Position numbers and translations under genes: made by a program
Shown here: in pieces, positions 16,553 to 25,676 of the stretch
How the letters are laid out: the number at the start of each line of letters is the position of its first letter
How positions within the stretch are numbered: the first letter of the stretch is position 1
The notes under the pieces: generated by a model
Told to the model about the DNA's origin: nothing
The model's database searches: none
The model's input: the letters and a program-made list of their open reading frames with translations, nothing else
NCBI RefSeq assembly: GCF_038002225.1
Contig: NZ_JBBOCA010000001.1
Coordinates: forward strand, 3,162,001-3,226,000
DNA from: Paenibacillus sp. FSL R7-0204
GTDB lineage: Bacteria > Bacillota > Bacilli > Paenibacillales > Paenibacillaceae
DNA: 64,000 bases
Direction of reading: 5' to 3'

Positions 16553-16736
16553 ACCTGCCGTGTTCCTCTCTCTTTGAATAGCTGCTAGTCATACTCCTCT
16601 ATGTATCCTATGAAGCTCTGACTATTGCTGACTAGACATTGTACATAAAAAGTAAGGGAATCTATCTACATTGTATAATCACATGGATTAGCTATTGCCG
16701 AAAAATATGTATGTCCAAGCGGTGCTCCTGCTGAAT

Positions 16737-16955
16737 TTATAAATCCTGATAAACAATATTTATGAGTTCAATCTTTAAGGTCTGAATCGCTTCTTCCCGC
16801 GGCAGCATAATGAACCGAGATAAATTTTCGATGTCTACCGAGAACAGGCTTAGGATATCCTCCATGGACGCTTTATCGCCGCTTTGCGCCTTTTTTACGG
16901 TCTCGATGAATGGGTAAGATTTTCCTTCAGGACTTCCAGTCCCTTGCGCTTCCAT
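16737..16955 (-). CDS. RsoA-like sigma co-factor (region 2-type half)
   Basis: 72 residues, starting at ATG 16955 behind GGGGGTTAGTAA and overlapping the end of the SigO-like gene by 61 bases in another frame. The sequence YPFIETVKKAQSGDKASMEDILSLFSVDIENLSRF has the form of the N-terminal part of sigma-70 region 2 found in the 'conjugative-transposon HTH' family and in RsoA of Bacillus subtilis, which works with SigO as a two-subunit sigma factor. Size (72 versus about 79 residues) and coupling to the region-4 protein support this. It is inferred to complete the sigma factor that drives the eCIS genes. Confidence 0.65.
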   Translation of the reverse strand: MEAQGTGSPEGKSYPFIETVKKAQSGDKASMEDILSLFSVDIENLSRFIMLPREEAIQTLKIELINIVYQDL

Positions 16956-17254
16956 TTACTAACCCCCTGTTGAGTCATTTGCAGCTCGGCTGCTACTTCT
17001 TGTTCGGGCATTCCTTCTATGACTGTTTTTTTGATGATATACCTGCATTTTTCCCATGGAAGCATATCCAGAAGCTCATCGACAAACAGCTCAGAAACGA
17101 CCATACTTTCAAAGCTGTTGTCGTAGCATTCATTATCGTAGAGCGGGTTACTTTCCTTTATCAGCTGAATGCGAGTCTTGTACTGGATTCTCCATGCTGA
17201 GCGTTTTAATAATTTCCTGCAGGTTTCAACTAATTCGTCATCACAGGTAACCAT
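16895..17254 (-). CDS. SigO-like sigma factor subunit (region 4-type half)
   Basis: A 119-residue protein, ATG 17254 behind GGGGAGGAAAATTC. The C-terminal half LPWEKCRYIIKKTVIEGMPEQEVAAELQMTQQGVSKWKRKGLEVLKE is a sigma region 4 helix-turn-helix, which recognises the -35 element. The N-terminal half is charged and helical and no complete region 2 is present; that role is presumably supplied by the overlapping RsoA-like gene. It is divergent from the holin gene across a 258-bp intergenic region with matching promoter-like motifs on both strands, implying autoregulation and control of the lysis/eCIS genes. PBSX Xpf-like phage activators are an alternative relative. Confidence 0.65.
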   Translation of the reverse strand: MVTCDDELVETCRKLLKRSAWRIQYKTRIQLIKESNPLYDNECYDNSFESMVVSELFVDELLDMLPWEKCRYIIKKTVIEGMPEQEVAAELQMTQQGVSKWKRKGLEVLKENLTHSSRP

Positions 17255-17346
17255 GAATTTTCCTCCCCATGTTCAGTAGTACCTTCATTCTCAAGACGAG
17301 CGGAGCCTGTTCCCCCAGGCTTGACCTAATCCATCGCTGGTCCCCT

Positions 17347-17381
17347 CATATAACAAGTAAAATATTCCATAGATTCCACAA
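17347..17381 (-). promoter_or_regulatory. Candidate SigO/RsoA-type promoter of the sigma operon
   Basis: On the minus strand TTGTGG (17381-17376), a 15-base spacer, then TTACTTGTTATATG (17360-17347), about 90 bases before the sigma gene start. It matches the elements before the toxin and AAA+ genes in both sequence and spacing, so the sigma factor may activate itself. Confidence 0.5.
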
Positions 17382-17427
17382 CTGACAAAAACAAAAATTT
17401 ACATGATTACTATATTTCTAGCGAAAG

Positions 17428-17457
17428 TTGTAAATATTATTTCGGGATTACCTAGTA
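17428..17457 (+). promoter_or_regulatory. Candidate SigO/RsoA-type promoter of the lysis operon
   Basis: TTGTAA (17428-17433), a 14-base spacer and TTACCTAGTA (17448-17457), 56 bases before the holin start. The spacer is one base shorter than in the other copies, so this is the weakest of the four. A second TTACTATATT block lies at 17407-17416 without a matching upstream box. Confidence 0.4.
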
Positions 17458-17512
17458 TTACGAGATTAAAGAACAATAGATTGTCGAATTATCCATTTAG
17501 GAGGCGATGGCA

Positions 17513-17917
17513 ATGAGTGATTATGTAACATCTGAGATGATGAGCACCCTGATGACCGTGCTGATTATTCCGCTGCTGGGGCTGCTGGCGAGGTCTGTAA
17601 TTGCTTATATCAAGCGGGAAATTGCCGGGCTGGAGCAGAGAATTGAGAATGAGGCAGTGAACAGCCTGCTTCAGCGGGCGGGGGATGCTGTTGAATCTGC
17701 TGTAATTGCCGTCAATCAGACGTTTGTGGAGTCGCTCAAGCAACAAGGCGATTTCGACACGGAGGCGATGAAGAAATCTTTTCTGCTGGCCAAAGAGAAG
17801 GCGATAGCGATCCTGGGTGAATCCGCCCGTAAGGAGCTGAGTCTGGTGATCGGCGACCTCGAAGCATGGCTCGAAACGAAAATCGAAGTTTGTGTGAACC
17901 GGAATAAACAGTTGTAA
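17513..17917 (+). CDS. LLH-type phage holin
   Basis: Start ATG 17513, eight bases after GGAGG (the ATG at 17507 is too close). The product has 134 residues, with one N-terminal transmembrane helix (about residues 9-30, MSTLMTVLIIPLLGLLARSVIAYI) followed by a long charged helical tail with AVESAVIAVNQTFVESLKQQG and KEKAIAILGESARKEL, the pattern of the Phage_holin_LLH family. Holins permeabilise the membrane so that the lysin can reach the wall. It is the first gene of the lysis module; a weak hairpin AAACCC/GGGTTT follows at 17918-17933. Confidence 0.75.
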   Translation: MSDYVTSEMMSTLMTVLIIPLLGLLARSVIAYIKREIAGLEQRIENEAVNSLLQRAGDAVESAVIAVNQTFVESLKQQGDFDTEAMKKSFLLAKEKAIAILGESARKELSLVIGDLEAWLETKIEVCVNRNKQL

Positions 17918-18005
17918 AAACCCGTCCGGGTTTCCCTTTGATTAGTAAAGGAGGTCCAGGCTTCACCATGATCACTATGCTCATTACTAAAAAGTTAGGG
18001 GATGT

Positions 18006-21000
18006 ATGATGAAACATTCAAAAAGGAAATGTAAGCTTGTGCAGCAAGGACGGTTGGGCATAATCAGCAGATGGCTGTGTCTCTCGCTTCTAATTCTGAT
18101 GCTGGCGCCAGGCGCTGTATTCGGGTCGGGGAAAATAGCCCACAACATTCTTCCAGGGCCTGAAGCGGACACTGCCTCTGCAGCAGTGTATGAGGCAGAG
18201 CCGCCAGTACCGGAGCCGCAGATTCAACGGGGGGCAACAGTTAAGGATTCGGTCTATCGCTCCGTGTATCAGTCGGTGTATGAGATTGATCCTACCTTGG
18301 GAGTCATCCTAAATCATGGAGCCTATCAGATGAGCCTGATGGCGCTCAGCAATGTCGAGGGGTCGATGAGCCCGGTGTCGCCGCTGCTGCAGCAGATCCG
18401 GTTGTCGCAGGCCTCGGGTGTGGTTCCAGGGGGGCGCGGCTTTATGCTTCCGCAGGTGGTGGCTGTCAAGGATCTGGCGGGTAATCCGCTGCCGGGTATT
18501 CCCGTCACCTTCACCGTCTCGGAGGACAGTACAATTACTGCGGTCATGCGCGGGCTTAACAGTACTGGAATTACAGTGGTGTCGGATGCGAACGGATATG
18601 CATCTGCGGCTAACAACTATACAGGATATATAGGAGAAGGCTATCAGGTCTATTCGAAGGGAACCGGGGTCATTAAGACCATGGAGGTAAAAGCTGCCGT
18701 TCCCGGTCTTCAGCCTGTTACCTTCAAGGTAGAGGTCGGTGCCGTAGGCTCTAACCTGATCGATACGACGCCGCCTTCCATCAAGGCAACGGCGGTAACG
18801 GATAACGGTGCTCCTTACATTGCCGGGACCTGGACCAGTCATTCCGTGACGGTACATTATACGGCAGAGGATACGTTGTCAGCGATCAAATCCCTGACCC
18901 CGGATCAGAAATTCACCGCTGAAGGAGCTGGTCAGACGGCAACGGGCAAGGCTGTTGACAGTGCGGCTACCAGTGATGAGGATAAGAACCATTATTCCAT
19001 CGCAACCTTCGGTCCCATCCATATTGATAAAAGCGCCCCGGTTACAGAGGTAGCTGTAACAGGCGCTGAATCCGGCAGCTGGAGCCGGGGGAAGGTTGCG
19101 CTGCATTTTACCGCTCAAGATCCATATTCCGGTGTGGAAGCGATCTATTACAAGCTGGGCGGGAGCGATACCGTGAGAACTGCCGGCCCAAGCGCGGCGC
19201 TGGAGCTGGAGCTGGAAGGAGTGACTACTGTCAGCTACTGGGCGGTGGACAGAACCGGGAATGCAGAAGCTCCCCGCACGGTAGTAGTGCAAATTGACAA
19301 GAGTGGTCCGCTGATCGCCAGTATTCTAAGTCCGGAAGCGAATGAGAAGGGCTGGAACAGCACGGATGTTACGGTCTCTCTTACCGCGTCAGATGCCCAT
19401 TCCGGAGTGAAGGAGATCCATTATAGACTCGGAGCGGATGGCGAAGAACAGATTGCGGCAGGCAGCACGGCTGCTTTTGACGTCCCGGTGGAGGGAATTA
19501 TCCCTCTGGAGTTCTGGGCTGAAGATCATGCAGGTAACCTGACCGCTGTACAGAAGACCGAAGTGAAGATTGACAAGACGATCCCGGTCATTACTGTTCC
19601 GGCGAATATTACAATGGAAGCGAAGGCGGTCCGTACCCCTGCCGATATTGGACAGGCCTCCGTTCAGGATATCTCGGTCCCGGATGTTCTCCTGACAAAT
19701 GATGCACCTGCAGACTATCCGATCGGGACAACTACCGTCAAATGGACAGCGGTGGACCCGGTGGGACTTACCTCCTCGCAGGTGCAGAGAATTACTGTAA
19801 AAGACACCACAAAGCCGGTACTAACCGTGCAAGGAGATATGGTTGTGGAAGCTACAGCGGTTAAAACGCCGCTTGTGGTCACCGGAGCGTCGGCTACGGA
19901 TATTTTCCCGGTTATTGTGGTGAATGACGCGCCGAAGGAATTCCCCATTGGTCCGACTACTGTCACCTGGACGGCGACCGATGCCAACAGCAATGTGACT
20001 ACAGCAACCCAGAAGGTCACCGTAGTAGACAGAACTAAGCCGTTACTGACGGTTCCAGCCGATATTACAAAGGAAGCTGTAGGCCGAAGAACTGTGGTAG
20101 ATCCGGGGAAGGCCGCCGCCACAGATATTTTCAAGGTAAATATTACGAATAATGCGCCTGAGGATTATCCGGTGGGCGTAACCAAGGTAAGCTGGACGGC
20201 TAAGGATGAGAATGGAAATATCTCTACAGCAGATCAGCTGATCCGCATTACCGATACCACCAAGCCTGTACTGACAATACCGAAGGATATTACCGTAGAA
20301 GCTACGGCTAGACGGACGAAGGTGAATATTGGGCAAGCCGAAGCCAGCGATCTGTTCGATGTGCTGTTAACCAAGGATGCCCCGGCGGATTATCCGGTGG
20401 GTGTAACCATGGTTACCTGGACCGCCACAGATGAACATGGTAACGTCACCGAGAAAGTGCAGAAGATTACAGTTACAGATACAACGCCTCCACAGCTAAC
20501 TGTGCCTGGAGACATCACCGCCGAGGCAACCGGCATTAAGACTCCAGTGGAGCTGGGGGAAGCGTCTGCCAAGGATATTTTCAGTGTTACTGTAACCAAT
20601 AACGCCCCGGAACGCTTCATCTTCGGGACAACAGTCGTTACCTGGACGGCTACAGATGAGAATGGCAACACCACCAAGACAACGCAGACCGTGAAGATCG
20701 TAGACACGACGAAGCCGCTGGTTACACTACCAGGCGGTATAACGGCAGAAGCCACTGGAGTAAAAACGAAGGTAGACCTCGGCCAGCCGGTGGTTACAGA
20801 AATTTTTGCTGTGACGCTCAAGAATGATGCTCCGGCGGAATTCCCGCTTGGAATCACCAAAGTAACATGGACGATTACGGACGAGCATGGCAATGCAACT
20901 AAGGGAACGCAAGAGGTCAAGATCGCAGATACGACCAAACCGGTCATTACAGCACCGGAGGATCTAACGGTAGAGGCCACGGCGGTCAGATCCAAGGTCG

Positions 21001-24000
21001 CTCTGGGCGAGCCAGTGGTCTTCGATCTGTTCGAGACCGGGATCATTAACGATGCTCCGGTTGATTTCCCGGTCGGCACCACGCTGGTTACCTGGATGGC
21101 CAGTGATCCAAGCGGAAATGTGGCAATCGCGAAGCAGAAGGTGACGGTTGTAGATACGACTGCGCCTAAGCTGTCTATCCCTGCAGACGTCAAGGCAGAG
21201 GCTACAGCTATCAGAACTCCGGTTGTGACTGGCGAGGCCACGGCTACGGATATTTTTCCGGTTACTGTAACGAGCAATGCTCCTGAGAGTTATGCCGTGG
21301 GCGTTACCGAGGTCATCTGGACGGCGAAGGATGCCAACGGTCTGGTAACTACCGGCAAGCAAAAGGTGACTGTAGTGGATACTACCTTGCCAATACTGAC
21401 GGTTCCGCAGGATATCAGTTTGGAGGCTACCGCAGTAAATACTCCGGTACAAATCGGCAAGGCTACGGCTACGGATCTGTTCCCGGTCACGGTGGTCAGC
21501 AATGCTCCGGCCAGCTACCCGCTCGGCAAGACCATTGTTACCTGGAAGGCGACAGATGCGAACGGCAACTTCAGCACCGGCACGCAGACAATTACGGTAA
21601 AAGACACAACGGCCCCGGTAATCGCTGACATTCCGGACTACATTGCAGAAGCTACCGGGCAGACAATGCAGATTAAGCTGCCGGTGCCTGCAGTCACCGA
21701 TATCTTCGGAATTGCTGCGGTGAGCAGCAACGCTCCGGCTTCCTATCCCCTGGGCGTGACTGAAGTCACCTGGAGAGCGAAGGATGTGAACGGCAACGTA
21801 TCCACACGTAATCAAAAGGTTACTATCTTGGATACCACGAAGCCTGTGCTTGCTGTACCGGAAGATATAGTTGTGGAAGCGGCGGCGGTTGAGACTCCGT
21901 TAGAGATCGGCGAGGCCACGGCTACAGATATTTTCAAGGTGACGGTGAAGAATAATGCCCCTGAAGCGTATCCGCTGGGCGTAACAGAAGTAGTGTGGAC
22001 GGCAACGGATGCGAACGGCAATGTGACTACGAAGGTACAGAAGATTAAGGTCGTGGACACGACGAAGCCAACATTGACTGTGCCGGAGGATCTGTCCGTA
22101 GAAGCAACGGCTGTTGAGACTCCTGTGGAGATCGGTCAAGTGTCAGCTGCGGATATCTTTAAGGTGACGGTGAAGAATAATGCCCCTGAAGCGTATCCGC
22201 TAGGCGTAACAGAAGTAGTGTGGACGGCAATGGACGCGAACGGCAATGTGACTACGAAGGTACAGAAGATTAAGGTCGTGGACACGACGAAGCCTGTGCT
22301 TGCTGTACCGGAAGATATTACTGTAGAAGCGGCGGCGGTAGAGACTCCGGTGGAGATCGGCGAGGCCACGGCTACAGATATTTTCAAGGTGACGGTGAAG
22401 AATAATGCCCCTGAAGCGTATCCGCTAGGCGTAACAGAAGTAGTGTGGACGGCAATGGACGCGAACGGCAATGTGACTACGAAGGTACAGAAGATTAAGG
22501 TCGTGGACACGACGAAGCCTGTGCTTGCTGTACCGGAAGATATTACTGTAGAAGCGGCGGCGGTAGAGACTCCGGTGGAGATCGGCGAGGCCACGGCTAC
22601 AGATATTTTCAAGGTGACGGTGAAGAATAATGCCCCTGAAGCGTATCCGCTAGGCATAACAGAAGTAGTGTGGACGGCAATGGACGCGAACGGCAACGTG
22701 ACTACGAAGGTGCAGAAGATTAAGGTCGTGGACACGACGAAGCCGACGCTGACTGTGCCGGAGGATCTGACCGTAGAAGCAACGGCAGTGAAGACTCCAG
22801 TGGAGACCGGTCAAGCGTCTGCTACGGATATTTTCAAGGTGACGGTGACATCGGATGCTCCAGCTGCTTATCCGCTGGGAACAACGACAGTTACCTGGAA
22901 GGCCAAAGATATCAATGGTAACGAGGTAACCGGGGTACAGCGGATTACCGTAGTCGATACGACACAGCCCTTGCTGAAATTCGAAGGACCACTGCAGCTT
23001 ACCAAGGAAGCAACGGCTCTGGAAACACCGGTAGAACTGGAAGTGCCAGCGGTGCTGGATTTCTTCCCGGTCACTCTAACGACAGATGCTCCTGGAGAGC
23101 ATGGCGCCATCACTTCAGAGGAGACCTTAACCGCGAATTTCCCTATCGGTACTACGATTGTAAAATGGACTGCTACAGATAGCAGCGGAAACTCCGCAGT
23201 GGGCATCGTGAAGGTGACCATTGTGGATACGGTCAAGCCTGCGCTTAAGCTTCCCGCTGACATTACTCTAGAAGCATCAGCCCTAAAGACGCCAGTGGAG
23301 ATCGGCGTGGCAACAGGGACGGATATTTTCAAGGTAACAGTAATCAGTAATGCTCCTGAGAGCTATGGGTTGGGAGTGACCGAAGTGGTCTGGACCGCTA
23401 CGGATGCAAACGGTAATGTCAGCACTGGCGTGCAGAAGATTACGGTGGTGGATACCACGAAGCCTGTGTTGAAGCTACCAACTGACAAGACGGTCGAGGC
23501 AACGGCGCTGAAAACTCCGGTGGAGATCGGCGTGGCAACAGGGACGGATATTTTCAAGGTAACAGTAATCAGTAATGCTCCTGAGAGCTATGGGTTGGGA
23601 GTGACCGAAGTGGTCTGGACCGCTACGGATGCAAACGGTAATGTCAGCACTGGCGTGCAGAAGATTACGGTGGTGGATACCACGAAGCCTGTGTTGAAGC
23701 TACCGGCTGACAAGACGGTCGAAGCAACGGCGCTGAAAACTCCGGTGGAGATTGGCGTGGCAACGGGAACTGACATTTTCAAGGTAACAGTAACCAGTAA
23801 TGCTCCTGAGAGCTATGGGTTGGGAGTGACCGAAGTGGTCTGGACCGCTACGGATGCAAACGGCAATGTCAGCACTGGCGTGCAGAAGATTACGGTGGTG
23901 GATACCACGAAGCCTGTGTTGAAGCTTCCGGCTGACAAGACGGTAGAAGCATCAGCCCTGAAAACTCCGGTGGAGATCGGCGTGGCAACAGGGACGGATA

Positions 24001-25274
24001 TTTTCAAGGTAACAGTAATCAGTAATGCTCCTGAGAGCTATGGGTTGGGAGTGACCGAAGTGGTCTGGACCGCTACGGATGCAAACGGTAATGTCAGCAC
24101 TGGCGTGCAGAAGATTACGGTGGTGGATACGACGAAGCCGGTGCTGAAGCTTCCGGCTGACAAGACGGTGGAAGCAACGGCGCTGAAAACTCCAGTGGAG
24201 ATCGGCGTGGCAACAGGGACAGATATTTTCAAAGTCACAATAACCAGTAATGCGCCTGAGAGCTATGCGCTAGGAACAACAGATGTCACTTGGACGGCTA
24301 CGGATGCGAATGGCAATGTCAGCACTGGCGTGCAGAAGATTACGGTGGTGGATACCACGAAGCCGGTGTTGAAGCTTCCGGCTGACAAGACGGTGGAAGC
24401 AACGGCGCTGAAAACTCCAGTGGAGATCGGCGTAGCAACAGGGACGGACATTTTTAAAGTAACAGTAACCAGTAATGCGCCTGAGAGCTATGGGCTGGGA
24501 ACCACAGATGTCACTTGGACCGCTACAGATGCGAATGGCAATGTCAGCACGGGCGTGCAGAAGATTACGGTGGTGGATACGACGAAGCCAGTGCTGAAAG
24601 CTCCGGCAGATGTTGCTGCTCCGGCAACCGGAACCAAGACGCTTGTGAACCTGGGCCAAGCTACAGCGAGCGATATCTTCGGAGTTGTGCTGAAGAATGA
24701 TGCTCCGGCTGACGGCTTCCCGTTAGGAATAACAGTGGTCACCTGGACGGCTACGGATGTGAATGGCAATGTATCGACGGCGGTGCAGAATGTAACTGTC
24801 ACTCAGACGTTCAAGGTTCAATCGTTTAATGCGAGCCGAAGCAGCGTGACGAATACGATTTTCCCGAGAATATCCTTTGAGAATACCAGCAAGTCGACCT
24901 TGCAGCTCTCCAGCATCAAGCTTAGATATTACTACACTATCGATGGTGAGAAATTCCAGAGCTTCTACACGGATTATGCCAGAGTAGCGGGCTCGAATAC
25001 CAGGGTGATTCAGTCCTATGTTACGGGAAGCTTCCAGAAGACAGCAGGCAAAACCGGCAGTGATTATTATCTGGAAATCGGCTTCACCAACAGTGCCGGA
25101 AGTCTGAAGCCGGGAGAAATTGTAGAAATTCAGTGCAGATTCTGGAAATCGGATTTCTCTAATTATTATCAGACCAATGATTATTCCTTCAATGGACAGG
25201 CAACGGGCTTTACAGATACCAGCAAAATTACGGCCTACTCCTACGGCAATCTGATTGCAGGTATGGAACCGTAA
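18006..25274 (+). CDS. Giant secreted protein: 23 HYR repeats and CBM3
   Basis: 2422 residues; start ATG 18006 or 18009 behind TAGGGGATGT. A Sec signal peptide covers residues 1-42. Residues about 120-245 resemble a bacterial Ig-like (Big-1) domain (LPGIPVTFTVSED...DANGYASA), about 255-520 carry three OmpL47-like 'IDKSAPVT...YWAVDRTGN' repeats, and about 520-2265 hold 23 HYR repeats of mostly 75 residues (TTKP-V-T-P-D-TVEATA...ATDIFKVTV...WTATDANGNV). The last 150 residues form a family 3 cellulose-binding module (LRYYYTIDGEK, YLEIGFTNSAGSL, IQCRFWKSDFSNYYQTNDYSF). There is no LPXTG or S-layer anchor. It is probably an extended extracellular adhesin or scaffold, oddly placed between holin and lysin. 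Confidence 0.85.
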   Translation: MMKHSKRKCKLVQQGRLGIISRWLCLSLLILMLAPGAVFGSGKIAHNILPGPEADTASAAVYEAEPPVPEPQIQRGATVKDSVYRSVYQSVYEIDPTLGVILNHGAYQMSLMALSNVEGSMSPVSPLLQQIRLSQASGVVPGGRGFMLPQVVAVKDLAGNPLPGIPVTFTVSEDSTITAVMRGLNSTGITVVSDANGYASAANNYTGYIGEGYQVYSKGTGVIKTMEVKAAVPGLQPVTFKVEVGAVGSNLIDTTPPSIKATAVTDNGAPYIAGTWTSHSVTVHYTAEDTLSAIKSLTPDQKFTAEGAGQTATGKAVDSAATSDEDKNHYSIATFGPIHIDKSAPVTEVAVTGAESGSWSRGKVALHFTAQDPYSGVEAIYYKLGGSDTVRTAGPSAALELELEGVTTVSYWAVDRTGNAEAPRTVVVQIDKSGPLIASILSPEANEKGWNSTDVTVSLTASDAHSGVKEIHYRLGADGEEQIAAGSTAAFDVPVEGIIPLEFWAEDHAGNLTAVQKTEVKIDKTIPVITVPANITMEAKAVRTPADIGQASVQDISVPDVLLTNDAPADYPIGTTTVKWTAVDPVGLTSSQVQRITVKDTTKPVLTVQGDMVVEATAVKTPLVVTGASATDIFPVIVVNDAPKEFPIGPTTVTWTATDANSNVTTATQKVTVVDRTKPLLTVPADITKEAVGRRTVVDPGKAAATDIFKVNITNNAPEDYPVGVTKVSWTAKDENGNISTADQLIRITDTTKPVLTIPKDITVEATARRTKVNIGQAEASDLFDVLLTKDAPADYPVGVTMVTWTATDEHGNVTEKVQKITVTDTTPPQLTVPGDITAEATGIKTPVELGEASAKDIFSVTVTNNAPERFIFGTTVVTWTATDENGNTTKTTQTVKIVDTTKPLVTLPGGITAEATGVKTKVDLGQPVVTEIFAVTLKNDAPAEFPLGITKVTWTITDEHGNATKGTQEVKIADTTKPVITAPEDLTVEATAVRSKVALGEPVVFDLFETGIINDAPVDFPVGTTLVTWMASDPSGNVAIAKQKVTVVDTTAPKLSIPADVKAEATAIRTPVVTGEATATDIFPVTVTSNAPESYAVGVTEVIWTAKDANGLVTTGKQKVTVVDTTLPILTVPQDISLEATAVNTPVQIGKATATDLFPVTVVSNAPASYPLGKTIVTWKATDANGNFSTGTQTITVKDTTAPVIADIPDYIAEATGQTMQIKLPVPAVTDIFGIAAVSSNAPASYPLGVTEVTWRAKDVNGNVSTRNQKVTILDTTKPVLAVPEDIVVEAAAVETPLEIGEATATDIFKVTVKNNAPEAYPLGVTEVVWTATDANGNVTTKVQKIKVVDTTKPTLTVPEDLSVEATAVETPVEIGQVSAADIFKVTVKNNAPEAYPLGVTEVVWTAMDANGNVTTKVQKIKVVDTTKPVLAVPEDITVEAAAVETPVEIGEATATDIFKVTVKNNAPEAYPLGVTEVVWTAMDANGNVTTKVQKIKVVDTTKPVLAVPEDITVEAAAVETPVEIGEATATDIFKVTVKNNAPEAYPLGITEVVWTAMDANGNVTTKVQKIKVVDTTKPTLTVPEDLTVEATAVKTPVETGQASATDIFKVTVTSDAPAAYPLGTTTVTWKAKDINGNEVTGVQRITVVDTTQPLLKFEGPLQLTKEATALETPVELEVPAVLDFFPVTLTTDAPGEHGAITSEETLTANFPIGTTIVKWTATDSSGNSAVGIVKVTIVDTVKPALKLPADITLEASALKTPVEIGVATGTDIFKVTVISNAPESYGLGVTEVVWTATDANGNVSTGVQKITVVDTTKPVLKLPTDKTVEATALKTPVEIGVATGTDIFKVTVISNAPESYGLGVTEVVWTATDANGNVSTGVQKITVVDTTKPVLKLPADKTVEATALKTPVEIGVATGTDIFKVTVTSNAPESYGLGVTEVVWTATDANGNVSTGVQKITVVDTTKPVLKLPADKTVEASALKTPVEIGVATGTDIFKVTVISNAPESYGLGVTEVVWTATDANGNVSTGVQKITVVDTTKPVLKLPADKTVEATALKTPVEIGVATGTDIFKVTITSNAPESYALGTTDVTWTATDANGNVSTGVQKITVVDTTKPVLKLPADKTVEATALKTPVEIGVATGTDIFKVTVTSNAPESYGLGTTDVTWTATDANGNVSTGVQKITVVDTTKPVLKAPADVAAPATGTKTLVNLGQATASDIFGVVLKNDAPADGFPLGITVVTWTATDVNGNVSTAVQNVTVTQTFKVQSFNASRSSVTNTIFPRISFENTSKSTLQLSSIKLRYYYTIDGEKFQSFYTDYARVAGSNTRVIQSYVTGSFQKTAGKTGSDYYLEIGFTNSAGSLKPGEIVEIQCRFWKSDFSNYYQTNDYSFNGQATGFTDTSKITAYSYGNLIAGMEP
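21850..24600 (+). repeat. Near-identical 225-bp tandem repeats in the HYR region
   Basis: Two blocks stand out: four copies at about 21840-22740 (KVTVKNNAPEAYPLGVTEVV type) and six at about 23240-24590 (KVTVISNAPESYGLGVTEVV type), each unit 225 bp. Copies within a block are almost identical while the outer repeats have diverged, indicating recent amplification by recombination or slippage. Expect length variation between strains and assembly collapse here. Confidence 0.85.
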
Positions 25275-25384
25275 GCGGCTAAGTACAGCATTGCACAGCT
25301 TCCAGGCTGCTTCCAGATCAGTGGCTGCAGCTTGGAGCTATTCATTAACGGGAGATCAACCAGCTCCATTAGCGGGGGTACGAT

Positions 25385-25651
25385 ATGCCAGACGACATGA
25401 ATGAAATCCTTCAACGGTTGACCCGGGTGGAAACCAAGCTCGACATCATGAACAGTGCAAGGGATATTGCGCTTGAGGCTATGCAGAGCAGCAAATCAGC
25501 GCATTTGCGGATGGATGAGATGCGGGATGAGCTGTCCAGATTGAAGCTCAGGCAAGGGGAGAATCAGCGCTGGCTGGTGGGCACAATCATTAGCAGCGTG
25601 GGGATGTGTATTGCCGCAGCGGGACTTTTGATGAAAATATTAATCGGGTAG
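25385..25651 (+). CDS. XhlA-like haemolysin/lysis accessory protein
   Basis: 88 residues; the first 60 are a charged coiled-coil (EILQRLTRVETKLDIMNSARDIA, MRDELSRLKLRQGENQRWL), followed by one C-terminal transmembrane helix (about residues 65-86). This is the layout of XhlA of the PBSX lysis cassette, which acts with a holin to release phage particles. The ribosome site is GCGGGGGTACGAT. It sits between the HYR giant and the lysin, consistent with a complete lysis module. Confidence 0.75.
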   Translation: MPDDMNEILQRLTRVETKLDIMNSARDIALEAMQSSKSAHLRMDEMRDELSRLKLRQGENQRWLVGTIISSVGMCIAAAGLLMKILIG

Positions 25652-25676
25652 CAGACAGGAAGAAGGAGATGGGGGA

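Noticed and set aside
23240..24600. Regular repeats considered as a CRISPR-like array
   Set aside because: The period is 225 bp, the repeats are coding and in frame, and there are no short repeats with unique spacers.
20390..24802. Series of long minus-strand frames across the HYR gene
   Set aside because: They repeat every 225 bases with the HYR units and are low-complexity Val/Ser/Thr/Ala strings; they are antisense reflections of the repeat.
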